Part shown: positions 12,803 to 24,237 of the stretch, in pieces
Numbering within the stretch: the stretch's first letter is position 1
Layout: every line of letters begins with the position of its first letter
Assembly: GCA_018389105.1 (NCBI GenBank)
Contig: JACATO010002186.1
Span: forward strand, 634,501-698,500
DNA length: 64,000 bases
Source of the DNA: Nautilus pompilius
Taxonomy: Eukaryota > Mollusca > Cephalopoda > Nautilida > Nautilidae
Direction: 5' to 3'
The notes under the pieces: generated by a model
The model's input: the letters and a program-made list of their open reading frames with translations, nothing else
Database searches by the model: none
Told to the model about the DNA's origin: nothing
Made by a program: the position numbers and the translations under genes

Positions 12803-12833
<31 letters not shown>

Positions 12834-14108
12834 CAACAACAACAACAACAACAACGTGGTGGGGAACAAACAACAACGGGACATCGGATCCTGTTTGTGG
12901 TGGGAATTACGATTAGACGAGAGGGAGATAACCGACCCCCTTAAAGCAGGTGCCCTATAACGAACCGTGAAGTCGTCCAGAATCCTGCGTTTGTGGTCGT
13001 TTGTTCGTCAAGCAGCCAACAAACGAATGCCACGATGCGTCCGTTCCTGGTTCCTGACAACTTCGAGCGGCGTGTACGAGGTGGCAGGTGTTTCGGCTGC
13101 AGAGGTCAGGTGAGGCCTTTCGTGATTATGGCCGTGCGCATGGATAAATCCGGTTGTTAAAGTATTTACTAACCTCGGTAGAAAAAGGAAATCGGTCGGA
13201 CGTGTGTTGGAGGCGCAGGGCCCTGTCAAAGGACCAGCTCGGTCGTCTGACTAATAAATCTTGAGCCATATGGATTGGTAGAATCTAACACCGACCTACG
13301 AACAAACGGGTCGATATCTCTAATTCGACTGTACCTTCTCGCTCGCGACTTTAAAACCATATTTAAATTTCTTCTTGCGTGAACACAGGAAACCATTATT
13401 ATTCCACTGCTGTTTTCTCGAATGTTCTTTCCTCTCTCATTCTTCAAGTATTTGCTAAATTGCTGTTACGTTGAAAGTGTGATGTACATTACGTGGCGGG
13501 TAACAATAATTTCTCGACCTTTCAAGACTTATGGCGAAAACCAGAATTCTTACTCACAATCGGCAGCGATACGATTATAATTTACTCTGTCGTTCTAGAA
13601 TTTCAACAACCACAGTTTAATGTAATTATGGCTATTATACAATGATTTCGGGTCGGGAGAACGGCCATTTTGAAAAACGAATCAGGGGCCAGTACTCCGG
13701 CATTCACAAGCAAAAATGAATTTATATAAAATAAAATTTGTTCCTTTGTTAATAGTTATCAGTAATTAAGCAGACAAAGATAATATACCTTTAAGGATGG
13801 TCCGTCATTTTATAGTTCTAAGGTATTTAAACAATGCAATGTACAAACTTAATTTTAACACTGTACTGTCACCTGACAGGTGTGAATATGGAGTATAATA
13901 GTCAGAGTTTGACTTAGACCGTTGTTTATGTTGGCAATTGCTGACAGCCCTAACAAGATTGACCAACCTACTAGCTTTCAAAGTATTAGTTAAAAGTGTT
14001 CATTGATTATATGTTTATAAGTATAAAGGAAAGCATCTTCAAAGTATTTTTACAGATAATTTGACAGTATTTTGTTTCAGAATTGTTCTTGCATTTGAAT
14101 CTTAAGTA
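12740..14108 (-). repeat. Right arm of a large inverted repeat
   Basis: Reverse complement of 10057-11405, about 20 bases longer because its AAT/AAC run (12782-12855) is expanded. The AT-rich outer part of this arm continues without a visible break in composition into the AT-rich sequence to its right. In the left arm the same AT-rich part abuts GC-richer DNA. This suggests that the right arm is the native copy. Its frames at 13008-13229 and 13226-13447 duplicate those of the left arm. Confidence 0.92.
12782..12855. repeat. (AAT)n-(AAC)n trinucleotide repeat
   Basis: Expanded counterpart of the left-arm trinucleotide run. Asn, Ile or Thr homopolymer frames through it are artefacts. Confidence 0.95.
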
Positions 14109-17100
14109 TACTGGAAATCGTACATGGAAAATCCTTTTGGAACTGATGGGAGGGTGAGCCCCCTTTTTTATGATGCTTGTTTTGCTGCATGATCAAACTT
14201 TGACTTTTCTGCCTTTGTTAACTTTTTTGTTTGTTGTCTTTTCTTTTATTATCTGAATTGACAATGAGGTGCCCAGCAGAACTGATTACAGTAAAGTGTG
14301 CGCCTTTAAAACCTATCTTACAGGTTCATGAATAATTAGGAAATTTGTCAAGACTCAATCAAAAAAGGTTTTCCATTTGAGTGCAACTTATTGACTAGAT
14401 TTATTTTTCCACATAGCTCATTCTTTTCTGCTCTTTGATTTAACTTTATTTCAAGAGCCTCTATAAGAGATGATGCAGCTCATTGCTGGTGAAATTAGCC
14501 AGAAGGCATTCTGTAGAGGCTGAAGAACAACATTCATTTTAAAGCACTTAAAAACTTGAATTTCCATAGACACTGTTGCTTAAATGCAGTGAGAGCTCCT
14601 TGCTGCTATAATTTATACCTTGAGCATCATTGCCACAAAGGTGAAAGTCCAAACATGTATCAGCATTTGCAGAGTGACTATGTGATGCGTTAAAGTTTGA
14701 CTTAAACTACCTGAAGTCTGTGGGTTGGATACAACGGATTCTAGTCAAGAAAATCAAAGATGACTAGAAGCTGTGTAAATACATTTATATAACACCTAAA
14801 AATGCTCACAAAGAAAGGTAATATCCTTGTGATGTGCCATATTTCTACATAAGAAGCTTGCAACAGACTTGTAAAGGCTACCCCGTGGTCTCACATCTTC
14901 CAGAACAAAAGAATTTTTTTTTTTAAATCTGAAATAAAGAAAAGTTTTTTATTAAATTATCATCAAAAATATCTGGATGGTGAGAATTAAAAAAAAAAAA
15001 AAGAAAAACCCCTTTGCTAAATAATGTTGCTGTCAATTTTTGCTACATTTTGCCATTCAGGCTAAGGTGTAAGCCACAGGTACTAAGAGTTCTGCCAGAA
15101 ACTAATCTTGGCATGCAGAAAAAGTTGGGAGTACAAAAGCATCTTCATTTGATGGAGATCATCTTGCATTTCCACAGCACTTGTTTGTGACAAACTTTTC
15201 TAACAAGAGCAGTGTTATAGAATTAACAATGTTCAGCTATGTCTGTCTCGCTTTATCAACTCGTCCAAAAGTGTAATGTAACAGAAATTACCAAATTGTT
15301 GCATGGGACTTCTATTGATTTTGTATTGTGGAATGAATCTCACATGTGCTAGCTGATGCAAACCTTATGATAAATACAGCAGAAATTTCCCTCTCACCTT
15401 CAAAAAAAAAGAAAAAAGAAATATATAGTAGATATAAATAAATGGAAATTCCTGCAATGTAAAGAAACAGCTCAGAACTAGCAAAACTGTTTAAAAGACA
15501 CAACTCTGCCAAAACAAATGTGGTGTCAATTCTAGGTATAACAAAGGCATTAATACTTAGCAACAGAAAATCTAAATTTTAACAAGAAAAGAAACGCAAG
15601 ATTTTTGGTAACAAAGTACATACAATATTATCTACAAATTTATTTAGTTATCCATTTTCAACCAAATATTTTTTTTTAAATTCTGCAATTGGGTTTCCAG
15701 AGAGATGAATATATATATGTATAGTATAATTATTGGTGAGTATGTACATTGTAGGTATCATGGTAAGAAGGAGAAAGAAGAGAAATAATTGAATAAGTGC
15801 AAAAAATGAAGATGTCTGATTGTTAATCTGGGTTTCAACTGCCTGATAAATAGAGATTTCATAATTTTAAATTTTGAATCAGTATAGAGTCTGGATCAAA
15901 TCCTGGTACATTAATTTAAAAATGAGTTTAAAAAAAATCATTGCATCATGGGAATGCTAAACTTTTAATAACTGGGAGGTTTTTTTTAAGATTACATACA
16001 CTTGGTTTAATATTAGACTGTGAGCCAGTTGAAAACCATGTAAAATTACTTTATAATTCATGGTAATTCATGTTTTGCAACATAGAGATTAGTTAATCAT
16101 GATCTGAGCAAAGAATCTTTAGCCCGATGCATATTCATCTAATAAATTGGATGGACTACATATCAGTGGAAAAGAAAAGAGACTATAAGTATGTGTGTGT
16201 GTGTCTGTGCATGTGTTTGTATAATTGCAAAAAATAATTCTAAAATCAAATTTATTTTTAAATGTTTTTAGGAAATTTCTAATCTTTTTGACCTGGGTCA
16301 TCTTAACTTGTAGTATAAGAAGAACAACAGTGCTAATTGAATTCCAAGTTATTAAAATAATTCTGCAGCATGTTAATAAACAGACCTCAGGAGTAAACCC
16401 TAATGGCCAGGATTTTCCCTGTGTTAGTACAACCATAGAACCTAGCCATCTAGGTAACACATTACCAATAATTTCCTCTCTTGCCTAAATTTAATCTACT
16501 CTGTAATTTTTAAAACAAAGTTTGTGATAATTAGCCAATATTATTGATTTCAAGGATTAGTGAATTTAAACTTGCTAAACATTTCAGTTATTTGATGTGT
16601 GCCCTTTATGTTTTATATCAATTTTACATGGCTTCTCTGTAAAATGCAATGGCAGTCAAATTTTTATTTTAAATTTTAAAACAGAGGCAAGACTCAAATA
16701 TTAAAGCTCAAAATCATGACAAACAAGTAGTCAGTGGTTTAGTGCTTTATAAGTACCATAAAAACAATGCTTAAAAACACTATTTTTTTACTTTGTTATT
16801 GTTGTTGTTTAATTAGTATACAATGAAGGTCTTTTAACACTACCACTCGATTTCTGGCTAGAAATCCATTTCTTGATATGCCATTCCATGCTCCATAATG
16901 TTGTACAGAAAGGTAGCTGGAAAGAAGCAGAATAGACCAGCAGCTTCTGGTCAATAAAGCTAATAACTCATAGCTATTCCTTTTATTCTTTGTGACTTAT
17001 ATGTGCAGTGCTAGGGATTTGAGTTGTGGGTTCTGTTGATACAGGACAGATATTTTCTTATCTCTACTGTTCTGATGCTGTTTGCATTTTATGATTGCTA

Positions 17101-18915
17101 GCATCTGGCAGAGTGCTTTCACTGGTAGAGCATGTTTCTATCCACTGTTTATGATTTAGTTGGCAAGGAGGTAGACGTGCACTGGTTACATGAAAGTCGA
17201 ATGCATGTCTGTAGTGCTGAGAGGTTGTCTAAACTGGTAAATTATCTCTTCAAGCTTTATTCAGTTTCATCTTTAGTTATTGAAATTATTCTCTGTGAAA
17301 TATACATTTTAAGGAGCTGAATAAATTTAAAAACAGTCTGTTAATGAACTAACACAATACTATTGTAACAACATATAAAGGTATTGACTGTGTATGTAAA
17401 CAAAAAATCAGGTGCAGAGTTGACTCAAAATTGATCCCGAGAGAAGCAATGGTTCAGATGGGGTAAGGCTGAAAAAAAATTTTTTTTTCAATTTTTATTG
17501 GCTCAGTTTTATTTGTCATTATTTGTATCTCTTTTAAAAAATAAGAAATGTTGTTTAATTTTAATTCCAAGATAGCTTTTAAAAAAGAATTTTAAATGAC
17601 AGCGCTTCAAATGAACTGCAGATTTTTTTTTTTTAATATTGGACCATAGCACCTTAAGCAGGTGATCAGTCGGTAATGCCCCCCCCCCACCAAGTATTAG
17701 CAATGGGAAAGCAAAGGCTTCACAAGAGGAATACTGGAATATGTTCCTCCAGATTTAAAGCAGTTAATTTTCTTTGGAGTAAAGGTGGAAAACCATGAGC
17801 ACAACAAAAATTCTATGACAGAAATTAAAAAAGAACAAAAAGAGAAATCAATTTGTGCAGGCATGTGAATGTGGTGATTATGGCTTTTCCCTTTTACCTC
17901 AATCAGACAAACAAAATCACTGGCTTATGCAATTATGAGAGGAAAGCTGTTATTACCAACATAGGGGAAAATCGACTTTTCCTGTCCTTAAAATTATGTT
18001 AAAACTTCTCTGTTAATTTATAATAGTCTTCTTGCAGAATTAAAGTCTGTGCTGCCAAAATACTTACGTCAGGTAGTCATGGAGACTGTTTTCCTTTTTT
18101 CTCTTTTTTAAAATTTCTTACTATGAAGTGGAAAACAACTGAAGTGCAGTATAATCTGACTTCCTGACAGGTTTAACTTGCAGGATGTTCATTAGGTCGA
18201 TGGCTTAAATGGAGGGGGAAAAAATTACCCTCAATTTTACTGAGATGCATCACTGATACTTATATCTGAATATGTATTTATTATTGATATTGGTTTCAAA
18301 ATTAAATTAAAATATTTATCATTTAAGCAGACAAAATGATAAATAACTCGCATTAGTAATATTATACTAACAATACATTTTTTCCAGTTCTCATGAGCAG
18401 ATAGATTACATGAGTCATACATAAGAAAATTAATTTTGACCACAGATCGTCCATGCTTTGTGGTTCTAAACTAATTACCCAGCCACCAACCGCAGTCATT
18501 CGTGAAGCGGTCACAAGAACCTCTCAGGCATTGGTCAAGAGGTTAAATGGTCACTGCTTTGTCAATGGCAGGCAGGCACTGTAAAACTGGAGGAACTGTG
18601 AAGCTACAACAACAGTACATAATGAAATTAATTTCTGACTCAGTCCTGCTCAAAGTGGAAATGTAAACAACAGATATGCAGCAACATTAAAAACATGAAA
18701 GAGAGTCTGTATCTACTTATTCTGACCTCGTTTGATTGGATCTATTAACAAGGCTGGGTGTACAGATGGAAATACGAGTTGTTAAGAGAACAAGTCATTC
18801 AGTAACATTTTGATGATGGATTTTCTTAATGTACATAAAACTAAATTTTAAAAGAATCAAGATTCAAACATTAACATCTACAGCAAAAGAAAAATTAAAC
18901 CACAGTTATGGGAAC
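14109..18915. other. AT-rich DNA, no gene confirmed
   Basis: About 30% GC with poly-A/T tracts. At 17132-17235 a short + strand frame (VGKEVDVHW, then HESRMHVCSAERLSKL) ends at GTAAAT and looks coding-like, but no upstream acceptor or family supports it. If a minus-strand transcript ends near 18.9 kb, the right part of this stretch would be its 3' untranslated region. Confidence 0.3.
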
Positions 18916-18978
18916 TTAAGGAAGACCAATGTGTGATGTGATGTTGCGCAAGCCATTGCTGTTGGATGGACTGCTGAC
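18916..18978 (-). CDS. Possible terminal exon of an unidentified minus-strand gene
   Basis: On the minus strand a good pyrimidine tract ending TTATCATCTTCCAG precedes 20 open codons (VSSPSNSNGLRNITSHIGLP) and a TAA. The Ser/Asn/Gly-rich tail is typical of a disordered protein C-terminus. The two other frames are also open over this short length, so the phase is not proven. The same strand carries other splice-bounded segments up to 22.5 kb and a candidate start in the CpG island at 31.26 kb. I do not recognise the protein. Confidence 0.3.
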   Translation of the reverse strand, partial: VSSPSNSNGLRNITSHIGLP

Positions 18979-19681
18979 CTGGAAGATGATAATACAAGGG
19001 AGCAAGTGTCAAATCACCAGACAACAGTCTTTTTAGTTGCAGAAGCAACCTGGTTTCATAATTATCATCGTCAATGCAACTCCCATCTGTACATCACACC
19101 ACCTACCATTACCCCCCACACACACACAGCTGTATCTGCATGATCACTAGTAGTAGTTTTGACTCTCTTCTCACTTTGCACTACTTGTTTTAATCGGGCT
19201 CTTCTTAGTGATTCACTTACCCTCCCCCACTCGTTTTAATCCCTCAATACAAAGAAAGCCAATGATGAAACAGAATATGGAGTATCAAGGTAAGGTTGCA
19301 GACATCAGCAGTTTTTTTTTTTAAAAAGAGAGAGAAACAACAATTGTTTACATCTTTGGCTGCTATTTTGGGAGGGTTACATTTGCAGAAGAAGAACTGA
19401 CAAAAAAATACTTAGCTCGTGTGTGCAGCCTGTGCCAGCCATAAAATACCAGAAGGTGTTGATGAATTATAATCTGGTTGTTGAAAGGGTTTCTTTATTT
19501 ATTTAAAGTAACAATAATATTGTCCAATTACTCCAAATCAGAATCAGTACTTAGTTTGACCTCTTTGAGAATAATATCAATGCCCTTTTTTTGGGGGGGG
19601 GATAATTCCACTGGCTTTTAATGGTTGCTTTTTTTCCTCCCACTTCTCCTTTTCAGTGCCTCAGGGTTGAAGTAAGTTAAG

Positions 19682-19855
19682 CCAGAGGTGCCCAATCTTT
19701 TCTTCAGTGTGACCCCCATTAATACAGAGACAAATTTTTGTAACGCTGACTTCCAGCACCATCAGCCTTACTAGGTTGGTCAGGGGGGGGCTGCGGAATG
19801 TTTCCCTGGAATAGTTTGGGAAAAAAAAAGAAGAAAAGTGGGCAATGCACCTGTG
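19682..19855. mobile_element. Possible short non-autonomous hAT-like element
   Basis: The left end reads CAGAGGTGCCCAATCTTTTC followed by GTGACCCCC, like the ends of many hAT-derived MITEs. The right end, reversed, reads CACAGGTGCATTGCCCAC and then CTTTTCTTC, an imperfect match. I found no 8-bp target duplication, so this is a weak call. Confidence 0.28.
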
Positions 19856-19959
19856 TGAACTGTACGGCAGAAATCGGATGCATATAGATATCAACGGTTG
19901 TCAAAAGATTAAATTCTGCATGAAACTAATCTTGATATTGGTTGATTTTGCAAAACCTA

Positions 19960-20110
19960 GTGTGGCCACTGCTGAGTTAAGCCTACGGGTTTCCAATCGG
20001 ACCGGCACTGAAACTTCGAGGAGATATGACTTCAGTGTTTCTTCAATACAATCCATGTTCTCTTTGGTAGGGCGCTATGCTGAAATTCTAAACATGGACC
20101 CATCAGGTTA
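19960..20110. other. CpG-containing patch, coding status unclear
   Basis: Less AT-rich than its surroundings. The + strand has a 106-codon frame (19845-20165) that includes AELSLRVSNRTGTETSRRYD. The minus strand is open too, with MDCIEETLKSYLLEVSVPV. Either could be an old exon or transposon piece. I cannot choose, and no family is recognised. Confidence 0.25.
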
Positions 20111-20256
20111 TGACCACCAGGAGTTGAAAAGAGAAAAAAATGTAGTGGTATTCAATTTTTTTTAAAATAATCCCCTAAGTTTTTACTCTATCTCATATTT
20201 TCAATAAAGACAACTCTATAACACTAATGAACTTCCAGCAGGTGTCGTGGCCTTAC

Positions 20257-20435
20257 CTTTAAACACTCGTCATGGCTGATTGCAATCCTAGAAATATTCA
20301 ACATTCCTTTGACTACAGCTTGGCGCACATGCATGTGTCAGGCTATTATAGGGTGGATCATTCCACTGATCAGTTCGGTCTCTCCTTTATAATGCTTGAA
20401 AATTGGTATTGCTGAAGAGAAAATCTGTAGTGCTA
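20257..20435 (-). CDS. Possible minus-strand exon with an in-frame stop
   Basis: Bounded by TTTTGTTCAG on its 5' side and by a GTAAGG donor on its 3' side, both in phase 0. The frame reads VLALQIFSSAIPIFKHYKG, ETELISGMIHPIIA, a TGA, then HMHVRQAVVKGMLNISRIA and a short tail. The composition is strongly protein-like (helical, mixed charge), yet the TGA breaks it. It could be a pseudo-exon, an alternative last exon, or a real exon hit by a sequencing error. The product is not recognised. Confidence 0.3.
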
Positions 20436-20968
20436 ATACCTGAACAAAACTTGTATTAATTAATTAGATTAAGGAATTATGGACCAAATAAATCATCTGA
20501 TGAACCAGAAAAATTAGACATTGAAAATAAATTATGTAGGTTTTCAATTCTAGGTTTAAATTGAAGTCTCTGTAAATATGTTTGTTGAAATAGCAACAAA
20601 ATCCCAATTAATACCTACATTTTAGATATTGCACTGTTTTTAAGGTGAAAAGGTTGATTTCTTTCTTTCATAACTAAGCTCATTATTGGTAGTGAGTGAG
20701 TTTAAAATTATGACCAGCTCTGTAATATTCTACACTTAAAAAAAACAAAACAACCTATCTGAAGTTCTGCAATTAAGACATTTACCATTGATGGGGATGG
20801 ATTTACTGACTGCTCTTGTGTTATCTGGTTAAAAAGACAACAAAAAAACTTTTACTAATTACATGGTTCTGTTGTCATACCTGGGACTGTTTAGTCAGGC
20901 CACAGACAATCTGATTCGGCGTTAAATGTTGTGTCTACCGGCAAATCAAGAATCCAGAGTTATCTTTA

Positions 20969-21187
20969 GTGACCGCTCAGCAAACCAGTTCTTCCATCCA
21001 GAATTCTGTTTGCCCGAATGAAGACAGATTGTTTGTACTGCTCTGGGAACTACCTGAAATTCCTGGCCAAACTGTGTTTGAATTCATTACTTATAAAAAG
21101 GTGGTTCTGAATTATGCTTTTCTTTTTTTGAAGCAAAGAATAACTGGAGTGGCTGCTGGTTCACAACACTTCATTCTTGCTATTTAA
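20969..21187 (+). other. Unplaced 72-codon open frame
   Basis: The frame includes PNEDRLFVLLWELPEIPGQT and FEFITYKKVVLN, which look coding-like in an AT-rich background. No start context, splice site or family supports it. It may be a transposon relic. Confidence 0.22.
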
Positions 21188-21592
21188 CCATTCTAATCAA
21201 TAACCCTAACCACTAAATGATCTATAATATATGAGAAACCCAAATTTACTTCAGCCAGAGAAAATTTCTGAGCAGTGAGTCATAAGAACTGAAAATGTTT
21301 TACATTTTGCAGAATTTTTCCTTTTTTTTTCTTCCCCATTCATGATTTAATGTAATGATTAAATTCTAGTTAAATGTCTTGAGTTTTTTGCTTAATTTAT
21401 TAAATGTTTTGGTTTTTGTCAAGTTTCGTGGTTAAGCACTTCTCTCTTGCTCATATGTTCACTCACTGACACTAAGTACCTCCCCACCCACCCACCCAGC
21501 CCTGAAAACCAACACTGCTTGGTTTCATTGCTTTTAGGAAAAAATATAAATAATTTCCATGCAGAAACAATTTCTTTCAGTGTTTCTCTTAC

Positions 21593-21696
21593 CAGGATAA
21601 AATCTGTGACTGGCGCAGCAGTGAAGCAAAAAGATTACCAAATCTGATTCTCAGACAGACGAAGCCCATCCATTGAAAAGCAAGCAATGCATGAAG
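21593..21696 (-). ncRNA. Splice-bounded minus-strand segment, coding status unknown
   Basis: An excellent minus-strand acceptor (ATTCTTCTTTTCCCTTTCCC followed by CAG) precedes 104 bases ending in a strong donor, CCTG then GTAAGA. Frame 0 is open throughout (starts LHALLAFQWMGF). Another frame reads CFSMDGLRLSENQIW and then stops. The splice signals are the best on this strand in the window. Whether the exon is coding or part of a long non-coding RNA cannot be settled by eye. Confidence 0.35.
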
Positions 21697-22447
21697 CTGG
21701 GGAAAGGGAAAAGAAGAATGGATATTCAGAGTTGTTTGATACTTAAATAAAGATGCTTGCCTTTGCTGGAGAGTGACTATGTGGAGTAGCCAAGAGAAAA
21801 TGAACTAATAAGAAAAAAACATTTCTGAAGGAAAAAAAATCTGTCCCATCTTGAATGAGAACATGTCCAAACACTAGCAGATGCACTTCTTGCGTTATTT
21901 TCTTCTTAGTTTGAATTAAAAGATTTTCTGAAGACAGTATATTCATCAGTGTAACACCAAGCTGGGTGGCATGGTATTTCACTTAAGCCAATCATGACTG
22001 ACTAGGCAAGAGCAGCAACCATAGGTTCTGAAATTTCCAAAACCCATCCTTTAGAAATAATTCTGTGTGGGTTTGACATATCTCTGACATTTTCCCTGGT
22101 CTTTAAACATTGCATTACTTAAAGTGTTCTGTAAATGAAGACAACAGAAACCGATTTAATCAAGATCAGTGACTACACTGAAACTGGCAAGAAGATAACA
22201 TTTCAGGCTGAGCACTAGTTTGTTGAGAGGGAAACCTGGATTTGATTTTAGCAGCTAAAACCTGCAGTATGCAAATGAACTTGTGGGTTCTTTTTAACCC
22301 AGTAATTCAGAAGTATTTCAAAAGTGCAAGTGTTTATGAATATGCATTCACAAGATCTGAAGAGCAGCAAGCTGCAAATATTCAGGAATATTTGAGTCCT
22401 GTGAATATTTAGGCACCCCTGCTCATCCATCAATTCTAAGCTTTTAC

Positions 22448-22517
22448 CTGCTTGGGTTCAGGGGAGTTAGAAAAGAATGTAATGAGGTTCTGTTTACTTT
22501 GGTGAATTTTACTCTTT
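22448..22517 (-). CDS. Possible minus-strand internal exon
   Basis: A pyrimidine-rich acceptor (TTTTCCTTTTTTTCACTTCTAG) precedes 70 bases ending AAGCAG followed by GTAAAA. One frame is open and protein-like: KSKIHQSKQNLITFFSNSP, then EPKQ, ending in phase 0. A second frame is also open. It sits 0.75 kb upstream of the segment at 21593-21696 on the same strand, so the two may be consecutive exons. I do not recognise the protein. Confidence 0.35.
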
Positions 22518-22997
22518 CTAGAAGTGAAAAAAAGGAAAACATAATACAAAAATACCCTGTTCTCAGTGCACTAGACAAAAAAAAAAAGCTACATTTTTTG
22601 AAAAGGGAATTTATAATGTAAAATAGTTACATTTTCACGAATGATTGGAGTCCGCCCCACTCAGGCTGACTTGTTGGAAACTTAATATTTATTACTATGA
22701 AAACTTCAAACAAGTCTATAATGTTAATCTGCATACTTCTTCTTTAAGCTGGCCATTTCAGTATATTTTTATATTATACCTGCTATCTTTTTTTTTCTAT
22801 TAATGAAAATGAATGAAATCTTTGTTTAAAAATTATATTCAGTCATAATCCTTTGTAAAGATAATTGAAAAATCCAGAACAGCTACTTCTAATTTAATCA
22901 GTTATATTAAATGGAATATCAAACCTTCAAGGATCAAACATTTGGAATCTGTTCGATAAAGAAAAGATAGCACAATATGCCACTTATCTAACCTGTC

Positions 22998-23100
22998 TGT
23001 TTTTGTTTTTTTTCCAGTTTTGACATGCGAGAAAGAAGATGTGCTTTTAACCTTCTGTTAATCAATTCTGAGATGCTGAGAAAGTCTTAATTGAATCTGC
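22998..23100 (+). other. Acceptor-like site with short open frame
   Basis: CTGTCTGTTTTTGTTTTTTTTCCAG is a textbook + strand splice acceptor. It is followed by 23 open codons (FDMRERRCAFNLLLINSEML, then RKS) and a stop. No partner exon was found, and it may be fortuitous in T-rich DNA. Confidence 0.2.
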
Positions 23101-24237
23101 AAATTCTATAGTTTGTGAGTGTGTTTTGGACTTCTGGAGAGCAGTGCACAAAATAATGATGCTCTCTTCAGCTGAATCAGTTGATAGTCTGTCGACATAT
23201 GGCATTTAACTGTTGTCACCCAAACCTTCAAACAGCTTCTCACAACACCCAGCCTGCCAATCTCCTAAAGGAATATTATGCTATTTTGAAAAATTAAAAA
23301 AAAAACACTTCTTTAAAAAAATAAAAACATAAATTAAGGTCTTAAGTTGATTTTATGAAAGCTTTTCCTTTCATTTTTTCATACATCCAATTTTCCAACT
23401 TTAAATTTCTCTACTAAGTCTTCATAAAAGCGGATCAATTACAAAGTGGTTTGCCACCTCAATGGACTGAAGGTAGTATAAGTTTACCTTTTGCTCTCTA
23501 TATCCTTGCAGTGAACTACAAAGAGGGATGGAGATTTCTTACAGAAGTCAAGAAAAAAAAAGATCAACAAGAAGATACTTTCTCTCTTACAGTGATGTAC
23601 AACCATTTACCAGTGTTCTCTAATTGTAAGCTATCAGAATAACCTTGCAGTTATTAATATAAACAACCAGAAATCTGAGTCCTAAATGTGGGATTTCCAA
23701 TTTTTGTTTTGAAGAGAAAGCAACATGGCAAATATTATTTCAACTGAGGGACCAAAAAGTTCAAGATTAAATTTAATTAAAATAAATAGCTAGAGAGCAT
23801 GAAAATCACCATTCAATTGCATAGTTTTGTCAATAGAACATTCCTAAATATCTTAAACTATTTTATATTATTAAAATACATTTTATATTCTTATACTAGT
23901 TTAAATTTCACTCTAAATTAACATGAAACAAACTAGTATGTATGGAATCATCAGGTAATAATAAACAACTGTACAGATAATATAAAAATAGTGCAGGAAG
24001 TGTGTTAGCATCTGTATGTATAGAAGCAATCAACTAATTGTCTGCACAAAGTGAATATAAGAGAGAAAAACAACTAGTAATGACAGTATTACTGCTATTA
24101 CAAAACCTGGAATTGGTGAACCTTCAATATTTTTTTTTTTTACATTGGCCTACAAACCTGTATTAGCCAGGCATGGTAACCTTACATGAAAATAGCTATT
24201 CACATGTATGTGCTGCTAAAGAGCAATGTTAGCTTTG

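Noticed and set aside
11205-12916. Asn, Ile or Val homopolymer open frames
   Set aside because: Translations of the trinucleotide repeats.
10718-13447. Identical 73-residue proteins on opposite strands as a conserved gene pair
   Set aside because: Identity follows from the inverted repeat itself; no family, start context or splice signal supports them.
17105-17200. Possible tRNA or tRNA-derived SINE (CACTGGTAGAGCATG resembles a D-arm)
   Set aside because: No matching T-arm/B-box or acceptor stem at the right distance.
18050-18085. Perfect minus-strand donor GTAAGT at about 18066
   Set aside because: The sequence upstream on that strand is purine-rich and gives no usable acceptor or exon.
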